From positions 400,613 through 464,612 of the forward strand of contig NZ_BKZV01000002.1 of assembly GCF_008974285.1 (NCBI RefSeq): a stretch of DNA of 64,000 bases. Direction: 5' to 3'. The position numbers and the translations under genes were made by a program. Shown here one piece after another: positions 48,262 to 57,663 of this stretch; positions within the stretch are counted from its first letter, which is position 1, and the number at the start of each line of letters is the position of its first letter. This DNA is from Thermogemmatispora aurantia (lineage in GTDB: Bacteria > Chloroflexota > Ktedonobacteria > Ktedonobacterales > Ktedonobacteraceae). Below the pieces are notes generated by a model. It saw only the letters and a program-made list of their open reading frames with translations, made no database searches and had not been told where the DNA came from.

Positions 48262-48290
48262 TTGACGCAGGCAAGCAAATATGCTACCAT
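48262..48290 (+). promoter_or_regulatory. Promoter of the acyl-CoA synthetase gene
   Basis: TTGACG (-35, 48262-48267), 17 bp and an extended -10 TGC-TACCAT (48285-48290). Transcription would start near 48297, at the edge of the palindrome that follows. Confidence 0.65.
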
Positions 48291-48298
48291 GCATAACG

Positions 48299-48334
48299 TA
48301 TCGCAGTGCGATAGGTTGCGCGATACAGTATCAC
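48299..48334. promoter_or_regulatory. Palindromic operator cluster at the acs start site
   Basis: A perfect inverted repeat TATCGCA-G-TGCGATA (48299-48313) is followed six bases later by GCGATAC-A-GTATCAC (48320-48334), which has 6 of 7 matching positions. A further GTATCAC occurs at 48382-48388. All share a GCGATA/TATCRC half-site. The position on the start site suggests a repressor of the TetR or GntR kind; its identity is unknown. Confidence 0.6.
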
Positions 48335-48619
48335 ACGGCGGAATACCTGGAGTGACAGGACCTCGTCGTTCCTCTCCATCTGTATCACGCGCGGGAGTTG
48401 GCCCTTTAACGGTGCCTGGCATGGCCCCGGGCCAGGGTGCGCAACCTGGCTCGCCAGGCAATAGACCGGTAGAGGGTCGTTTTTTAACCGCTCGCGCGTG
48501 GCGCGTCGCGACACTGGCCCTTCTCAATCAGCTTGCAGCACGTCGTTTCTTCTTCAACCCCACTCCATCGCCGTCGGTGGCGATGGCAGCAAGCGTCAGA
48601 CAGAAAGGACAAAGCAGTC

Positions 48620-50560
48620 ATGAGCAACCTCGGCTTTGAGAACACCGACACCATCCTGATGGAGGAGCGGCTCTTTCCCCCATCCCCCGAAGTCGTTGAG
48701 CGGGCCAACATCATGGCCTACATGAAGTCCAAGGGCTTCGACAACTACGAGAACTTCTATCGCTGGTCGCTGGAGCATCGCGAGGAATTCTGGAACGACA
48801 TGGCGCGCGAACTGCACTGGTTCCAGCCCTGGCATACAACTTTCCAGTGGACAGAGAAGCCCTTCTTCCAGTGGTTCGTTGGCGGCAAGTTCAATATCGT
48901 CTACAACTGCCTTGACCGCCATATGCAAACCGCTACGCGCCAGAAGGTAGCCTACTACTGGGAGGCCGATGATGGCTCCAGCCGCACGCTGACGTATGAG
49001 GATCTGTACGTGCTGACCAATCGCCTGGCCAAGGCCCTCCAGAACCTCGGTGTCAAGAAAGGCGACCGCGTTGCTATTTACATGCCTGTCACTCCCGAGC
49101 TGGTCGCCGCTATGCTGGCCACTACCCGCCTGGGCGCTATTCATACGGTGGTCTTCGGCGGGTTCGCCGCGAGCGCTCTGGAGGAACGCATCAACGATGC
49201 TCGTGCAAAGGTGCTCATCACCGTCGACACGGCCCATCGCGGGGGAAAGCTGATTGAGTACAAGAAGATCTGTGATGAGGCGCTTGCCAATACTCCCACG
49301 ATCGAGAAGGTGATCGTCTTCAAGCGCGAGGGCACCGAGGTTCCGATGCAGGCCGGACGCGATCTCTTCGCCGACGAGCTGCTCCAGGATATCCCCAACG
49401 ATACGGTGGTGCCATGCGAGGAGATGGATAGCGAGGATCTCCTCTACATTCTCTACACCAGTGGCAGCACTGGTAAGCCGAAGGGGGTGGTTCATGTCCA
49501 CGGCGGCTACGCTGTCGGCGTCTATGCCACGACAAAGTTTGTCTTCGATATCAAGCCCGACGACATCTATTGGTGTACCGCCGACATCGGCTGGGTCACC
49601 GGCCACAGCTACATCGTTTACGGCCCCTTGCTGAATGGCGCCACCGGCGTCCTCTTCGAGAGCACCCCACAGTATCCCGCCCCCGATCGCTACTGGAGCG
49701 TGGTCGAGAAGTATAAGGTAACCATCATCTACACTTCGCCCACAGCGATCCGTGGCCTGATGCGCTTCGGCGAGGAGTGGCCGGCCAAGCATGACCTGTC
49801 CAGCCTGCGCATCCTGGGCACAGTCGGCGAGCCGATCAATCCCGAGGCCTGGATGTGGTATCGCCACAACATCGGGCGCGATGCGCTGCCAGTCATGGAT
49901 ACCTGGTGGCAGACGGAGACTGGGGCCATCTTGATCAGCCCGACAGTGATCCTGCCGTTGAAGCCGGGCAGCGCCACCCGTCCGCTGCCGACCATCGACG
50001 CAGCGGTGGTCGATAAGGACGGCAATCCTGTCGAGACGGGCAAGGGCGGTTTCCTGATCATCCGCCATCCCTGGCCGTCGATGATGCGCACGATCTACGG
50101 CGATCCGGCCCGCTATCGCACCTACTGGGAGACAATCCCCGATGTCTACTTCGCGGGCGATGCGGCCACGATCGACGAGATCGGCTACTTCCGCATCCAG
50201 GGCCGCGTCGACGATGTGATCAAGGTGGCTGGCCATCGCCTGGGTTCAATGGAGATCGAGTCAAGCCTGGTGAGCCATCCGGCTGTGGCCGAGGCCGCCG
50301 CGATCGGCAAGCCCGATCCAGTCAAGGGCGAGCATATTAAGGTCTTTGTGATCCTGAAGGCTGGCAATGAGCCGTCGGAGGCGATGGTTCAGGAACTGAA
50401 GCAGCACGTCCGCACGAACGTCGGCCCCATCGCCACACCGGATGAGATCGAGTTTGTGACCGCGCTGCCGAAGACCCGCTCCGGCAAGATTATGCGCCGC
50501 GTCCTGCGCGCCCGCGAGCTGGGCCAGCCGCTGGGCGATGTGACGACGCTGGAGGCCTAG
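48620..50560 (+). CDS. AMP-forming acetyl/acyl-CoA synthetase
   Basis: A 646-residue adenylate-forming enzyme that activates acetate or another short acid to its CoA thioester through an acyl-AMP. Motifs: YTSGSTGKPKGVVH (phosphate loop), DTWWQTETGA (adenine/substrate site), YFAGDAA, GRVDDVIKVAGHRLG (hinge), and the C-terminal PKTRSGKIMRR, whose lysine is the usual acetylation-regulated residue. The length fits acetyl-CoA synthetase. I chose the start at MSNLGF with AAAGGA upstream. It has its own promoter and operator and ends in a strong terminator. Confidence 0.92.
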   Translation: MSNLGFENTDTILMEERLFPPSPEVVERANIMAYMKSKGFDNYENFYRWSLEHREEFWNDMARELHWFQPWHTTFQWTEKPFFQWFVGGKFNIVYNCLDRHMQTATRQKVAYYWEADDGSSRTLTYEDLYVLTNRLAKALQNLGVKKGDRVAIYMPVTPELVAAMLATTRLGAIHTVVFGGFAASALEERINDARAKVLITVDTAHRGGKLIEYKKICDEALANTPTIEKVIVFKREGTEVPMQAGRDLFADELLQDIPNDTVVPCEEMDSEDLLYILYTSGSTGKPKGVVHVHGGYAVGVYATTKFVFDIKPDDIYWCTADIGWVTGHSYIVYGPLLNGATGVLFESTPQYPAPDRYWSVVEKYKVTIIYTSPTAIRGLMRFGEEWPAKHDLSSLRILGTVGEPINPEAWMWYRHNIGRDALPVMDTWWQTETGAILISPTVILPLKPGSATRPLPTIDAAVVDKDGNPVETGKGGFLIIRHPWPSMMRTIYGDPARYRTYWETIPDVYFAGDAATIDEIGYFRIQGRVDDVIKVAGHRLGSMEIESSLVSHPAVAEAAAIGKPDPVKGEHIKVFVILKAGNEPSEAMVQELKQHVRTNVGPIATPDEIEFVTALPKTRSGKIMRRVLRARELGQPLGDVTTLEA

Positions 50561-50608
50561 CTTCCCCATTCCGCCTGTACATCTGCTGACAACCCATGCC
50601 GCAAGTAA

Positions 50609-50658
50609 GAGCGACCGGGTAGAGTCATTCCCCTACCCGGTCGCTCCTTTTGTTTTTG
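50609..50658. terminator. Intrinsic terminator after the acyl-CoA synthetase gene
   Basis: A perfect 14-bp stem, GAGCGACCGGGTAG (50609-50622) and CTACCCGGTCGCTC (50633-50646), with a 10-nt loop, then CTTTTGTTTTTG. It is one of the clearest terminators in the window and lies between convergent genes. Confidence 0.9.
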
Positions 50659-50677
50659 TCTGCAATGGTGAGCCTGC

Positions 50678-51631
50678 TTAATCTGCACCCGGGAGTTCGG
50701 GAACACCCAGCCCCGGCGCTCCCAGCTCAGAGGTAGTGGCTTCGGGATAGTAACGTTGCAAGAGTTCCAGGCCAATACTGGCCCGCCGCACACGCTCGCG
50801 TGAGAGGGCGACGACGGTGGCTTCCAGATGACTGCCGCTGGGGTAGACATCAGGGGCGTTGCGCAGGCCAAATTTGAGGTAGACCGGGGCGGCAACACGC
50901 ACCAGCTCAGCGATTTCATAGTGACGCACGAAGCCACCGAAGTCGTCGGGAGCTTCGACGTAGACATCAAGTGGCATGTCGGTCGCTTGCCTAATGGCCG
51001 CCAGCTGCGCCAGCGAGAGATCGGTGGGGGTATTCAGGGTGCTGCCCCCAAGCTGCTCCATGACACGCGCTGCCGCCGGGTTGGCGGTGCCGATCTGGAC
51101 GGAGAGCTTGAAGACGAAGTTCGACGGTAGCGTACCCGCTTTCTTCATTTCACTGGCAACCCACAGGAGTCCCTCGTCGGCCACCAGTACCGAGCGAATG
51201 CCCAATTGAGCGGCGCGACGGATATCCTCCAGGGCATAGAGGAGCTGATCCATACCGCGCTGCCTGGCTCCCAGGTTGCGCCCTGAGCGGCTCCAGAACT
51301 GGGCGCCTGTATCCCAGCCGGCACGCGGACCGACAAAGAGGCTGACTTCAATACCCATCTCGTGCCCCAGACGAGCCATCGCTTGAATCTCATCGCGGCG
51401 CAGCAACATGATGCCGCTGCCCTGAGAGACGCGATGGACACGTACACCATATTCACGCGCCGCTTCACGTACGGCTTCCAGGGCTGCCGGCCCCTCTACA
51501 CTGGGAATCTCGACGCGATACTGGGCTCCATCGGGGAAACGCTTGGGAGAGGTGGGCAGATCGTGCGCGTCACCCGGCGGCAAACCCAGCCGCCGCAGGA
51601 AGGCGCGCGTCTCCTGCATCAGCTCATCCAT
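50678..51631 (-). CDS. U32-peptidase-like / TIM-barrel protein
   Basis: A 317-residue soluble protein. Alternating strands and helices (YRVEIPSVEGPAALEAVREA, IEVSLFVGPRAGWDTG, AQLGIRSVLVADEGLLWVAS, VFKLSVQIGTANPAAARVME) suggest a TIM barrel. The order resembles the collagenase-like U32 family, but I see no clear U32 signature, so the call is tentative. AGGAG lies 9 bases before the start. It follows the carboxylesterase gene after 93 bp on the same strand and is probably co-transcribed. Confidence 0.5.
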   Translation of the reverse strand: MDELMQETRAFLRRLGLPPGDAHDLPTSPKRFPDGAQYRVEIPSVEGPAALEAVREAAREYGVRVHRVSQGSGIMLLRRDEIQAMARLGHEMGIEVSLFVGPRAGWDTGAQFWSRSGRNLGARQRGMDQLLYALEDIRRAAQLGIRSVLVADEGLLWVASEMKKAGTLPSNFVFKLSVQIGTANPAAARVMEQLGGSTLNTPTDLSLAQLAAIRQATDMPLDVYVEAPDDFGGFVRHYEIAELVRVAAPVYLKFGLRNAPDVYPSGSHLEATVVALSRERVRRASIGLELLQRYYPEATTSELGAPGLGVPELPGAD

Positions 51632-51724
51632 TGTTTTGCGCTCCTGTCCTCATTACTTGCGCTGCATCACATGAGATCGCTTGTTTATTTATTTGCTTAC
51701 TATACGCGGCTCTACTGTCCCAGC

Positions 51725-53266
51725 CTATTCGGACATGCTGCGTACGGGGAGACCCTCCCAGGCACGGCGCAGCTCGCCACCAGGATCATCTTCGACGCGA
51801 CAATGCAGATCAAAGATCATGGTGGCCCGCCTCTCGTATGTATAGGGCGGCCAGTCCGGCAGATCGGGAGCCGCAGGTACACCGTTGCGAGCGAAGGCCA
51901 GCCAGGCGCCACTCATCCTGGCGGCCAGCTCCCGTAGCTCCGGCGTGAGACCAGCAGTGGCCCCCAGGAAGCGCCGCGCCGGCTCCAGGTTGTCGAAGAC
52001 AAAGGGGATCTCCAGGGCGTGGCAGGATTTGAGTCTGCCGTCGAGAATCGGCGTCTCCCAGGTGAAGAGATACATATAAACGGGGGCTCCTCCCTGGAGG
52101 GCTTTGCGCTCGGCCTGGCGAATGGAATTGATACGCATCATGGCATCGCTCACCAGGGCCGCATAGCGCTCCGCCGGCGTCCGGTCGGGATAGGCACGTG
52201 CATAAGCCGTCAGCAAGCGCTCAGCAGCATCGTTCGCTCTGAGCAGGGCCTGGGTCCGCTTACGTAGACCCTCCTCGTCAAGTGTGCTGAGCTGCGGATC
52301 GCTCAGCAGGAAGAGGGTGGCTTCATCTTTGTTGGTGCCAATGATAAGCGGGACCTGCGCGGAGATGGCCGGTGCCTGGGGATCAAAAGGATGCTGCGGA
52401 AGAATCTGGCCATCGACGACTGGTCCCCAGGGACCAAGAGCATTGGGGTTGACGGCGTCGTTGGCTTCGATGATGCGCTGCGTTGGGATCTCGTGCAACT
52501 GCTCCCTATTGGCTCGCGAGATGCCCAGGGCGTGAAGCAGGCGTTCGGCGCGTTCGCTGGCCTTTTCGCGCGTGGCCATGCGCAGGGCAGGCCCGCTTTG
52601 GACAATGGCGCGCCGAAAGAGGCCGGCGGCGGAGGGCATAGCCATCAAGACGCTAACCTTGGCACCGCCGCCCGACTCACCGAAGATGGTGACGTTTTGG
52701 GGATCTCCACCAAAGGCTTCGATGTTGTCACGCACCCACTCTAGAGCTGCGACGAGATCGAGCATGCCTACGTTGCCGGACTCGGCATAGTCGTCGCCGA
52801 AGAGGTCGGCCAGGTGCAGGTAGCCAAACGGCCCTAGACGGTGATTGACAGTGACGACAACGACGTCGCCACGCCGCGCAAGATTGGTGCCGCGATAGAA
52901 GGCTGCCGAGCCAGAACCCATGCTGAAGCCACCACCATGACACCAGAAGAGGACGGGACGCCTGCGTCCATCGGCGATCGCCGGTGTCCAGACGTTGAGG
53001 AAGAGGCAGTCCTCGCTTTCTTCTTCGCGCCCTGCCTCGCCAATGATGGCCCGGAGACGCTTCATCCCTTCGGGCGGCTGCGGACAGGCCGGACCATACT
53101 TGAGGGCATCGCGGACTCCAGCCCAGGGTTCCGGCTTCGTCGGCGGGCGGAAGCGGTTGCCTCCTCCCGTCGGCCCACCATAGGGAATGCCCTTGAAGGT
53201 TGCGATATCGTGGATGGTGGTCCCTCTGACTTTGCCGGCAGAGGTTTCGACGATGAGATCAGCCAT
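51725..53266 (-). CDS. Type-B carboxylesterase
   Basis: A 513-residue alpha/beta hydrolase of the carboxylesterase/para-nitrobenzyl-esterase family. The N-terminus (VETSAGKVRGTTIHDIATFK, GIPYGGPTGGGNRFRPP) is typical. The oxyanion loop is HGGGFSMGSG. The catalytic serine lies in FGESGGGAKVSVL, where the usual GESAGG has Gly for Ala. The catalytic His lies near SCHALEIPFVFDNL. There is no signal peptide, so it is cytoplasmic. It likely cleaves short-chain esters. It forms a probable two-gene operon with the barrel protein downstream. Confidence 0.9.
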   Translation of the reverse strand: MADLIVETSAGKVRGTTIHDIATFKGIPYGGPTGGGNRFRPPTKPEPWAGVRDALKYGPACPQPPEGMKRLRAIIGEAGREEESEDCLFLNVWTPAIADGRRRPVLFWCHGGGFSMGSGSAAFYRGTNLARRGDVVVVTVNHRLGPFGYLHLADLFGDDYAESGNVGMLDLVAALEWVRDNIEAFGGDPQNVTIFGESGGGAKVSVLMAMPSAAGLFRRAIVQSGPALRMATREKASERAERLLHALGISRANREQLHEIPTQRIIEANDAVNPNALGPWGPVVDGQILPQHPFDPQAPAISAQVPLIIGTNKDEATLFLLSDPQLSTLDEEGLRKRTQALLRANDAAERLLTAYARAYPDRTPAERYAALVSDAMMRINSIRQAERKALQGGAPVYMYLFTWETPILDGRLKSCHALEIPFVFDNLEPARRFLGATAGLTPELRELAARMSGAWLAFARNGVPAAPDLPDWPPYTYERRATMIFDLHCRVEDDPGGELRRAWEGLPVRSMSE

Positions 53267-53640
53267 CGCTTAATTGCTTCCTTTCGTTCGATATCGTGCT
53301 CTACCGATCTGCCTCTTTTCTCCCTTCCTTATGTTCCGGGAGGAACCAGACTGGCTCTCCTCATGCCTCTTTCTACCGACGGACCGACCATATCGCTAGC
53401 GGCCCCAGAGCAGGACAGGAGCCGGGCCGCAAGCGACCGAGGCCGTGTGCTCGTTTGAGGGGGCTGACTGGGTAAGAGGTAGTGGGGACGAATGCATTGA
53501 GTAGCGGCACTTGTCTGATGTACCATTAGAACATGCCGACCTCTCATCTTCTGGCACCTGTCAGGCGGTGGCCCTGCCACAGCAACTATACGTTACGTGG
53601 CCATTGAACGTCAAGCCGCGTCAAGAAATGGAGGAAGGTC
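53267..53640. other. Divergent intergenic region
   Basis: 374 bp between the esterase and MBL-hydrolase genes. A 7-bp inverted repeat GCGGCCC / GGGCCGC (53399-53405, 53424-53430) is present. No convincing promoter boxes were found. Confidence 0.4.
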
Positions 53641-54600
53641 ATGGAGATTGTACCTGGCATTTATCGCCAGGAAGCCTACATCGGCAAGAAGCTGATGGCC
53701 CATCACTTGATCGTTGGCGAGCGCTCGCTGCTGGTCGATGCGGGCACGCCCGAGCTGGCGCGTGAGGTGCTGATCCCCTGGCTCGCGGAACAGTTGGGCG
53801 ACCCCGCCCACCTGGATATGATTCTGGTGACGCATGGCGATGTCGACCACTTCGGCGGCCTGGAGACGCTGCGCGCTGCCTGCCCGCGAGCGTTGACGCT
53901 GGTGCCGGCTCTTGATCGGCGCTGGATCGAGGACGCAGAGGCGATCTTCCGCGAGCGTTACGACGCCTATCATGCCGATCATGGCCTGACCTATGTCCCG
54001 GAGATGACCCAGATGCTGCGCTCCTGGCAAGGGAATCCGATCCCGACAGCGCTCGGCCTGACCGGCGGCGAGGATATCCGTTGCGGGCCGGAGCTGGTGC
54101 TCCAGGTGCTCCACGTGCCCGGCCATACGCCAGGCCACCTGATGCTGTGGGAACCCCGCCGGCGCGTAGCGATTATCGGCGATGCTCTCAACGGCGCTAC
54201 CCAGATCGATCGCGATGGCGCTCCGACGGCTCCTCCTCCCTATACCGACCGCGATATCTATCTCACCTCGATCCAGACAATCGCTTCGCTGCAGCCAGCG
54301 ATCCTGCTCACCGGCCATTTCCCCATCATGCGCGGTCAGGAGGTGACCACCTTCCTACAGGCCAGCCGCGATTTCGTCTTGCGCACCGATGCTGTGCTTG
54401 CCCGCCTGCTGGCCGAGGCCACAGAGCCGTTGACGCTCGTCCGTTTGATTGAGCTGACCGATCCTTTGCTCGGCCCCTTCGGCTTCCCCCCCGATCTGGA
54501 GTATGCACTGGAGGCGCATATGCGCTGGCTGGAGCGCTACGGGCGTGTGCGCCGCCTTCAGCGTGAAGGGATTGTAGCCTGGGAGGCCGTCCGAGGCTGA
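53641..54600 (+). CDS. MBL-fold metallo-hydrolase
   Basis: A 319-residue protein of the metallo-beta-lactamase fold. The first metal motif is THGDVDHFGG (near residues 62-71); the usual HxHxDH has Asp in place of the second His. It is followed by HVPGHTPGHLMLW and IIGDALNG. The N-terminus (EIVPGIYRQEAYIGKKLMAH, SLLVDAGTP) is family-typical, and the C-terminal ~90 residues form a helical cap. The altered motif may change metal use. The substrate is unknown. GGAGGAAGG precedes the ATG. It is followed in the same direction by an SDR gene. Confidence 0.85.
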   Translation: MEIVPGIYRQEAYIGKKLMAHHLIVGERSLLVDAGTPELAREVLIPWLAEQLGDPAHLDMILVTHGDVDHFGGLETLRAACPRALTLVPALDRRWIEDAEAIFRERYDAYHADHGLTYVPEMTQMLRSWQGNPIPTALGLTGGEDIRCGPELVLQVLHVPGHTPGHLMLWEPRRRVAIIGDALNGATQIDRDGAPTAPPPYTDRDIYLTSIQTIASLQPAILLTGHFPIMRGQEVTTFLQASRDFVLRTDAVLARLLAEATEPLTLVRLIELTDPLLGPFGFPPDLEYALEAHMRWLERYGRVRRLQREGIVAWEAVRG

Positions 54601-54838
54601 GTTTCAGGTTTTGGCCTTGTTTTTCGTCGGGTCTACTTCCCTTGCCGCTTGACAGAGAGTCCAGAGAGAGCGAGGCAGTCACCCCGATGGGGACTCATCA
54701 GAGAGGGCAAGGGCGAGCCTGGTCCAGGTTCACCAACTGAGTCCACCAGTCGGCCTGTGTTATTGACTCGCAGGCAGCCAAGGACAACGAGGTCACAGTC
54801 CAAACTCCCCGCCAGGGGAAAGGAAGAGGAGCGAAGCT

Positions 54839-55624
54839 ATGGGAATGCTTTCCGGTCGCCTGGCGTTAGTCACCGGTGCCGGCATGGGCATCGGCCAGGG
54901 CATTGCCGTCGAGCTGGCGCGCCAGGGCGCTAGCGTTGGTATTCACTATGCGCACAGCGAAGAGGGCGCCCGCGAAACGCTGGCACGCATTGAAGCTCTG
55001 GGTGGCAAAGCGGTCGCCGTCAAGGGCAATCTGGCCCACGTGGCCGAGTGCCGTCGCGTCGTCGACGAGGTTGCTGAGGCCCTGAGCGGCCTGGATATCC
55101 TGGTCAATAATGCCGGGGTCACCCGCGCCGATGATTTTCTCAAAATCAGTGAAGAGACCTACAATGAAGTCTTCGACCTCAATATGCGCGGCTATTTCTT
55201 CTGCGCTCAGCAGGCCGTCCCCTATATGCTAAAGCGCGGCGGCGGCTCGATCGTTAATATTACCTCGATTCATGGCTACGCCGGCTTCCCGCGCCACTCA
55301 GCCTACGCTGCCACCAAGGGGGCCATCATAGCCTTCACACGCGAGCTGGCTATCGAGCTGGCCCCGCAGCGCATCCGCGTCAACGCCGTCGGTCCCGGCA
55401 TTATCGAGGTACCGCGCTATTTCGCCATTCCAGGCTACACCCGCGAGTTGGGCAATACCCTCGTGCCCTGGGGACGCGTCGGTCACCCCGAAGATATCGG
55501 ACCGGCGGTCGCTTTTCTCGTCTCAGATGCCGCCGATTTCATTACGGGCCAGGTGCTCTTTGTCGATGGCGGCACCACTGCCCGCATGGGTCTGTGGTGG
55601 GATCAGGGAGATACCCCTCAGTAG
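54839..55624 (+). CDS. SDR family oxidoreductase
   Basis: A 261-residue short-chain dehydrogenase/reductase. It has the cofactor motif TGAGMGIG (13-20), the NNAG motif ([14 protein letters not shown]), the serine ([11 protein letters not shown]) and the YxxxK pair (SAYAATKGA). The C-terminal [11 protein letters not shown] is that of the glucose-1-dehydrogenase/FabG-like classical SDRs. The cofactor is probably NAD(P)H and the substrate is unknown. AAGAGGAGCG precedes the ATG. The 238-bp gap to the MBL gene leaves co-transcription open. Confidence 0.9.
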   Translation: MGMLSGRLALVTGAGMGIGQGIAVELARQGASVGIHYAHSEEGARETLARIEALGGKAVAVKGNLAHVAECRRVVDEVAEALSGLDILVNNAGVTRADDFLKISEETYNEVFDLNMRGYFFCAQQAVPYMLKRGGGSIVNITSIHGYAGFPRHSAYAATKGAIIAFTRELAIELAPQRIRVNAVGPGIIEVPRYFAIPGYTRELGNTLVPWGRVGHPEDIGPAVAFLVSDAADFITGQVLFVDGGTTARMGLWWDQGDTPQ

Positions 55625-56023
55625 CTAGGCTTGCAGCGCTGGCACCTCGTGCAACGCGGCCCCAGGTGCCAGCGCTGGAGAGTAGCAAGCAAGGAGTCGG
55701 GATACCTTTCCAGCTCCACTCGTCTCTTCCCGGCCAGTCTCTTCGCCTTGTCTGCCTCTGGTCTCGCTGGTCATCAGCAATGTGATCAAACACGCTCGCA
55801 ACGCTCTTCAAGGACAGGCAGACCCATGCTCCTGCACCTGAACGCGAGATTGATGGGATGGCATTTTTACAAAAAGTGACCTATAGTTCATAGATGGGGG
55901 GGAGAAAGAGAGCCAGCGCACCTTGCTGACCCGTTCAGTGCAACAGTAGTCTGGCACCTCTACCCCAGCATGACCGTGACCTACCTACTGATCATCACAG
56001 GATAGCAGGAGAGACAGGAGAGC
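55625..56023. other. Intergenic region
   Basis: 399 bp. It starts with the SDR hairpin (55634-55677). Near 55860-55890 there is an AT-rich stretch with TATAGT that might be a -10 for the next gene, without a good -35. Confidence 0.45.
55634..55677 (+). terminator. Hairpin after the SDR gene
   Basis: A perfect 14-bp stem CAGCGCTGGCACCT (55634-55647) and AGGTGCCAGCGCTG (55664-55677) with a 16-nt loop lies 10 bp after the stop. No U-tract follows. Confidence 0.6.
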
Positions 56024-57349
56024 ATGACCCGTAACAACACAGGGCCGCTGCCAGCCACCCAGCTGGAGCAGCGGCAGACTGCGACTGAGACGGCAGCAAC
56101 CGCAGCACGCGCCATTGATGCTCAAGCTGCCACCATTATCGGCTGGATTCTACAGGGCGGCGTCCTGGTAAGCGCCGCCATTATTTTGATCGGTGTCGCT
56201 TGGCTCTTCCTGCAGCCTGGCGGCCCAGGGACGACGAGTGTAGCCCGGTTTCCTCACACGCTTCCCGATCTGCTGGCTGGTTTACTCCAATGGCAAGCCC
56301 CTGCGCTCATTGTGCTTGGCCTGGTGGTGCTGATCGCTACTCCAGTGCTGCGCGTCGCTACCTCGATCGTCGCTTTCGCTTTAGAGCGCGACGCCCGCTA
56401 TGTACTGATTACGCTGGCCGTCCTCCTGATTTTGCTCTATAGCCTCTTCTTCGGCGACCGGGGCACCAGCAGCGCCCATCTCAGTGGCCTGGCCCACTTC
56501 CAGTTTTCCGCCCTCGTCTTCGCTCTGATTTTCTGCGGCTCGGTGGTTGCCGGTCTTCTCGGCTCCCTGATCGGCCTGGGCGGCGGCGTCTTGATCGTGC
56601 CCTTGCTGACGCTGGCTTTCGGGTTGCCAATCAGCTTCGCTATCGGTGCCAGCATCATCTCGGTGATCGCCACCTCCAGCGGCGCGGCAGCAGCTTACGT
56701 GCGCGACCGCATCACGAATATGCGTGTAGGCATGTTCTTGGAGTTGGCCACCACCACCGGAGCCATCAGCGGCGCTTTCCTGGCCGGACTGCTCGCTCCA
56801 GGCGTCCTGGGGATTATCTTCGGCATCATTCTGTTGCTATCGGCCTTGCCCACACTCTTCAAAATAGGCGAAGAGCTGCCCTCTGGCGTGCAGAACGATT
56901 GGCTGGCAGCCCACCTGAATCTGGCAAGTAGCTATCCCGATGAGCATCTCGGGCGTGAGGTAAGCTATCAGGTAACGCGTACTCCCCTGGGCCTGTTCCT
57001 CATGTTCCTGGCTGGGGTCATCTCGGGCCTGCTGGGCATTGGCAGCGGCGCTTTTAAGGTGCTGGCGATGGATGTGGTAATGCGCCTGCCCCTGAAGGTC
57101 TCGACGACAACGAGCAACTTTATGATCGGCGTGACAGCTGCGGCCAGCGCTGGCATCTACTTCGCCCGAGGCGATATTCCCCCCCTGGTGGCCGCTCCGG
57201 TCGCGCTGGGGATTCTCCTCGGAGCCTTGATCGGCTCCCGCTTGCTCTCGCGCTTGAGCAACCGCGTTATCCGCCTGGTCTTTCTACCAGTGATTGTGGC
57301 GACCGCGGTGGAGATGATTCTCCACGGTCTGGGAATCGGAGGCATCTAA
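56024..57349 (+). CDS. DUF1634-TauE/SafE fusion, anion exporter
   Basis: A 441-residue polytopic protein. Residues ~25-145 are a DUF1634 domain with three helices (WILQGGVLVSAAIILIGVAW, PALIVLGLVVLIATPVLRVA, ERDARYVLITLAVLLILLYS). Residues ~165-441 are a TauE/SafE permease: VAGLLGSLIGLGGGVLIVPL, then the second repeat VISGLLGIGSGAFKVLAMDV. These are usually two adjacent genes; here they are one protein. TauE/SafE proteins export sulfite, sulfoacetate or related anions. Substrate unknown. AGGAG lies close before the ATG. Confidence 0.88.
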   Translation: MTRNNTGPLPATQLEQRQTATETAATAARAIDAQAATIIGWILQGGVLVSAAIILIGVAWLFLQPGGPGTTSVARFPHTLPDLLAGLLQWQAPALIVLGLVVLIATPVLRVATSIVAFALERDARYVLITLAVLLILLYSLFFGDRGTSSAHLSGLAHFQFSALVFALIFCGSVVAGLLGSLIGLGGGVLIVPLLTLAFGLPISFAIGASIISVIATSSGAAAAYVRDRITNMRVGMFLELATTTGAISGAFLAGLLAPGVLGIIFGIILLLSALPTLFKIGEELPSGVQNDWLAAHLNLASSYPDEHLGREVSYQVTRTPLGLFLMFLAGVISGLLGIGSGAFKVLAMDVVMRLPLKVSTTTSNFMIGVTAAASAGIYFARGDIPPLVAAPVALGILLGALIGSRLLSRLSNRVIRLVFLPVIVATAVEMILHGLGIGGI

Positions 57350-57663
57350 CCACAATCGCACTGGTCCACCACCGCGCAGATGCGGCAGTCAGGATCTCAG
57401 CTCAGCCCGGGCCGAGCGCCTCGCCTGAGCTGAGCCTTTGATTCTTAGCCAGGTCCACTGATGGGCTGATTGGGGGTTAGCAGGGTTGCCTCTAACTGTA
57501 GCATGTGAATGCCGGTACGTGCACCTCCTCCAGACCATGCCAGCAACGCGATCTCCGCCCGCAGATTTGCTGAGCTTCCACTGCTGGTAGCGCAAGCAAT
57601 GGTCTTGCAGTCTCCCTATGCTGTATGCTGTTTACAAGCAATGAGGACTGAGGAAAGGTTACT
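57350..57663. other. Intergenic region with hairpin
   Basis: 314 bp. A 9-bp stem TCAGCTCAG (57397-57405) and CTGAGCTGA (57425-57433), followed by GCCTTTGATTCTT, may terminate the TauE-fusion transcript. Nothing else is recognised. Confidence 0.5.

Larger units (their letters stand above)
48080..48619. other. Divergent region and long leader of the acyl-CoA synthetase gene
   Basis: 540 bp. The left part is AT-rich with a small palindrome (AGAGT-ATTAA-ACTCT). The right part holds the acs promoter, a palindromic operator cluster and a ~320-nt GC-rich leader. The leader has several hairpins: CCTGG-CTCG-CCAGG (48445-48458), a 4-bp stem followed by TTTTTT (48464-48485), and CCATCGCC / GGCGATGG (48565-48586). 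Confidence 0.55.

Noticed and set aside
48421..48485. A T-box or other known riboswitch in the acs leader.
   Set aside because: No T-box sequence or other known aptamer core was seen. The hairpins are reported only as a structured leader.
48596..50236. A 546-codon minus-strand frame opposite the acyl-CoA synthetase gene.
   Set aside because: It is a shadow of the synthetase. The plus-strand product has all catalytic motifs; the minus frame has none.
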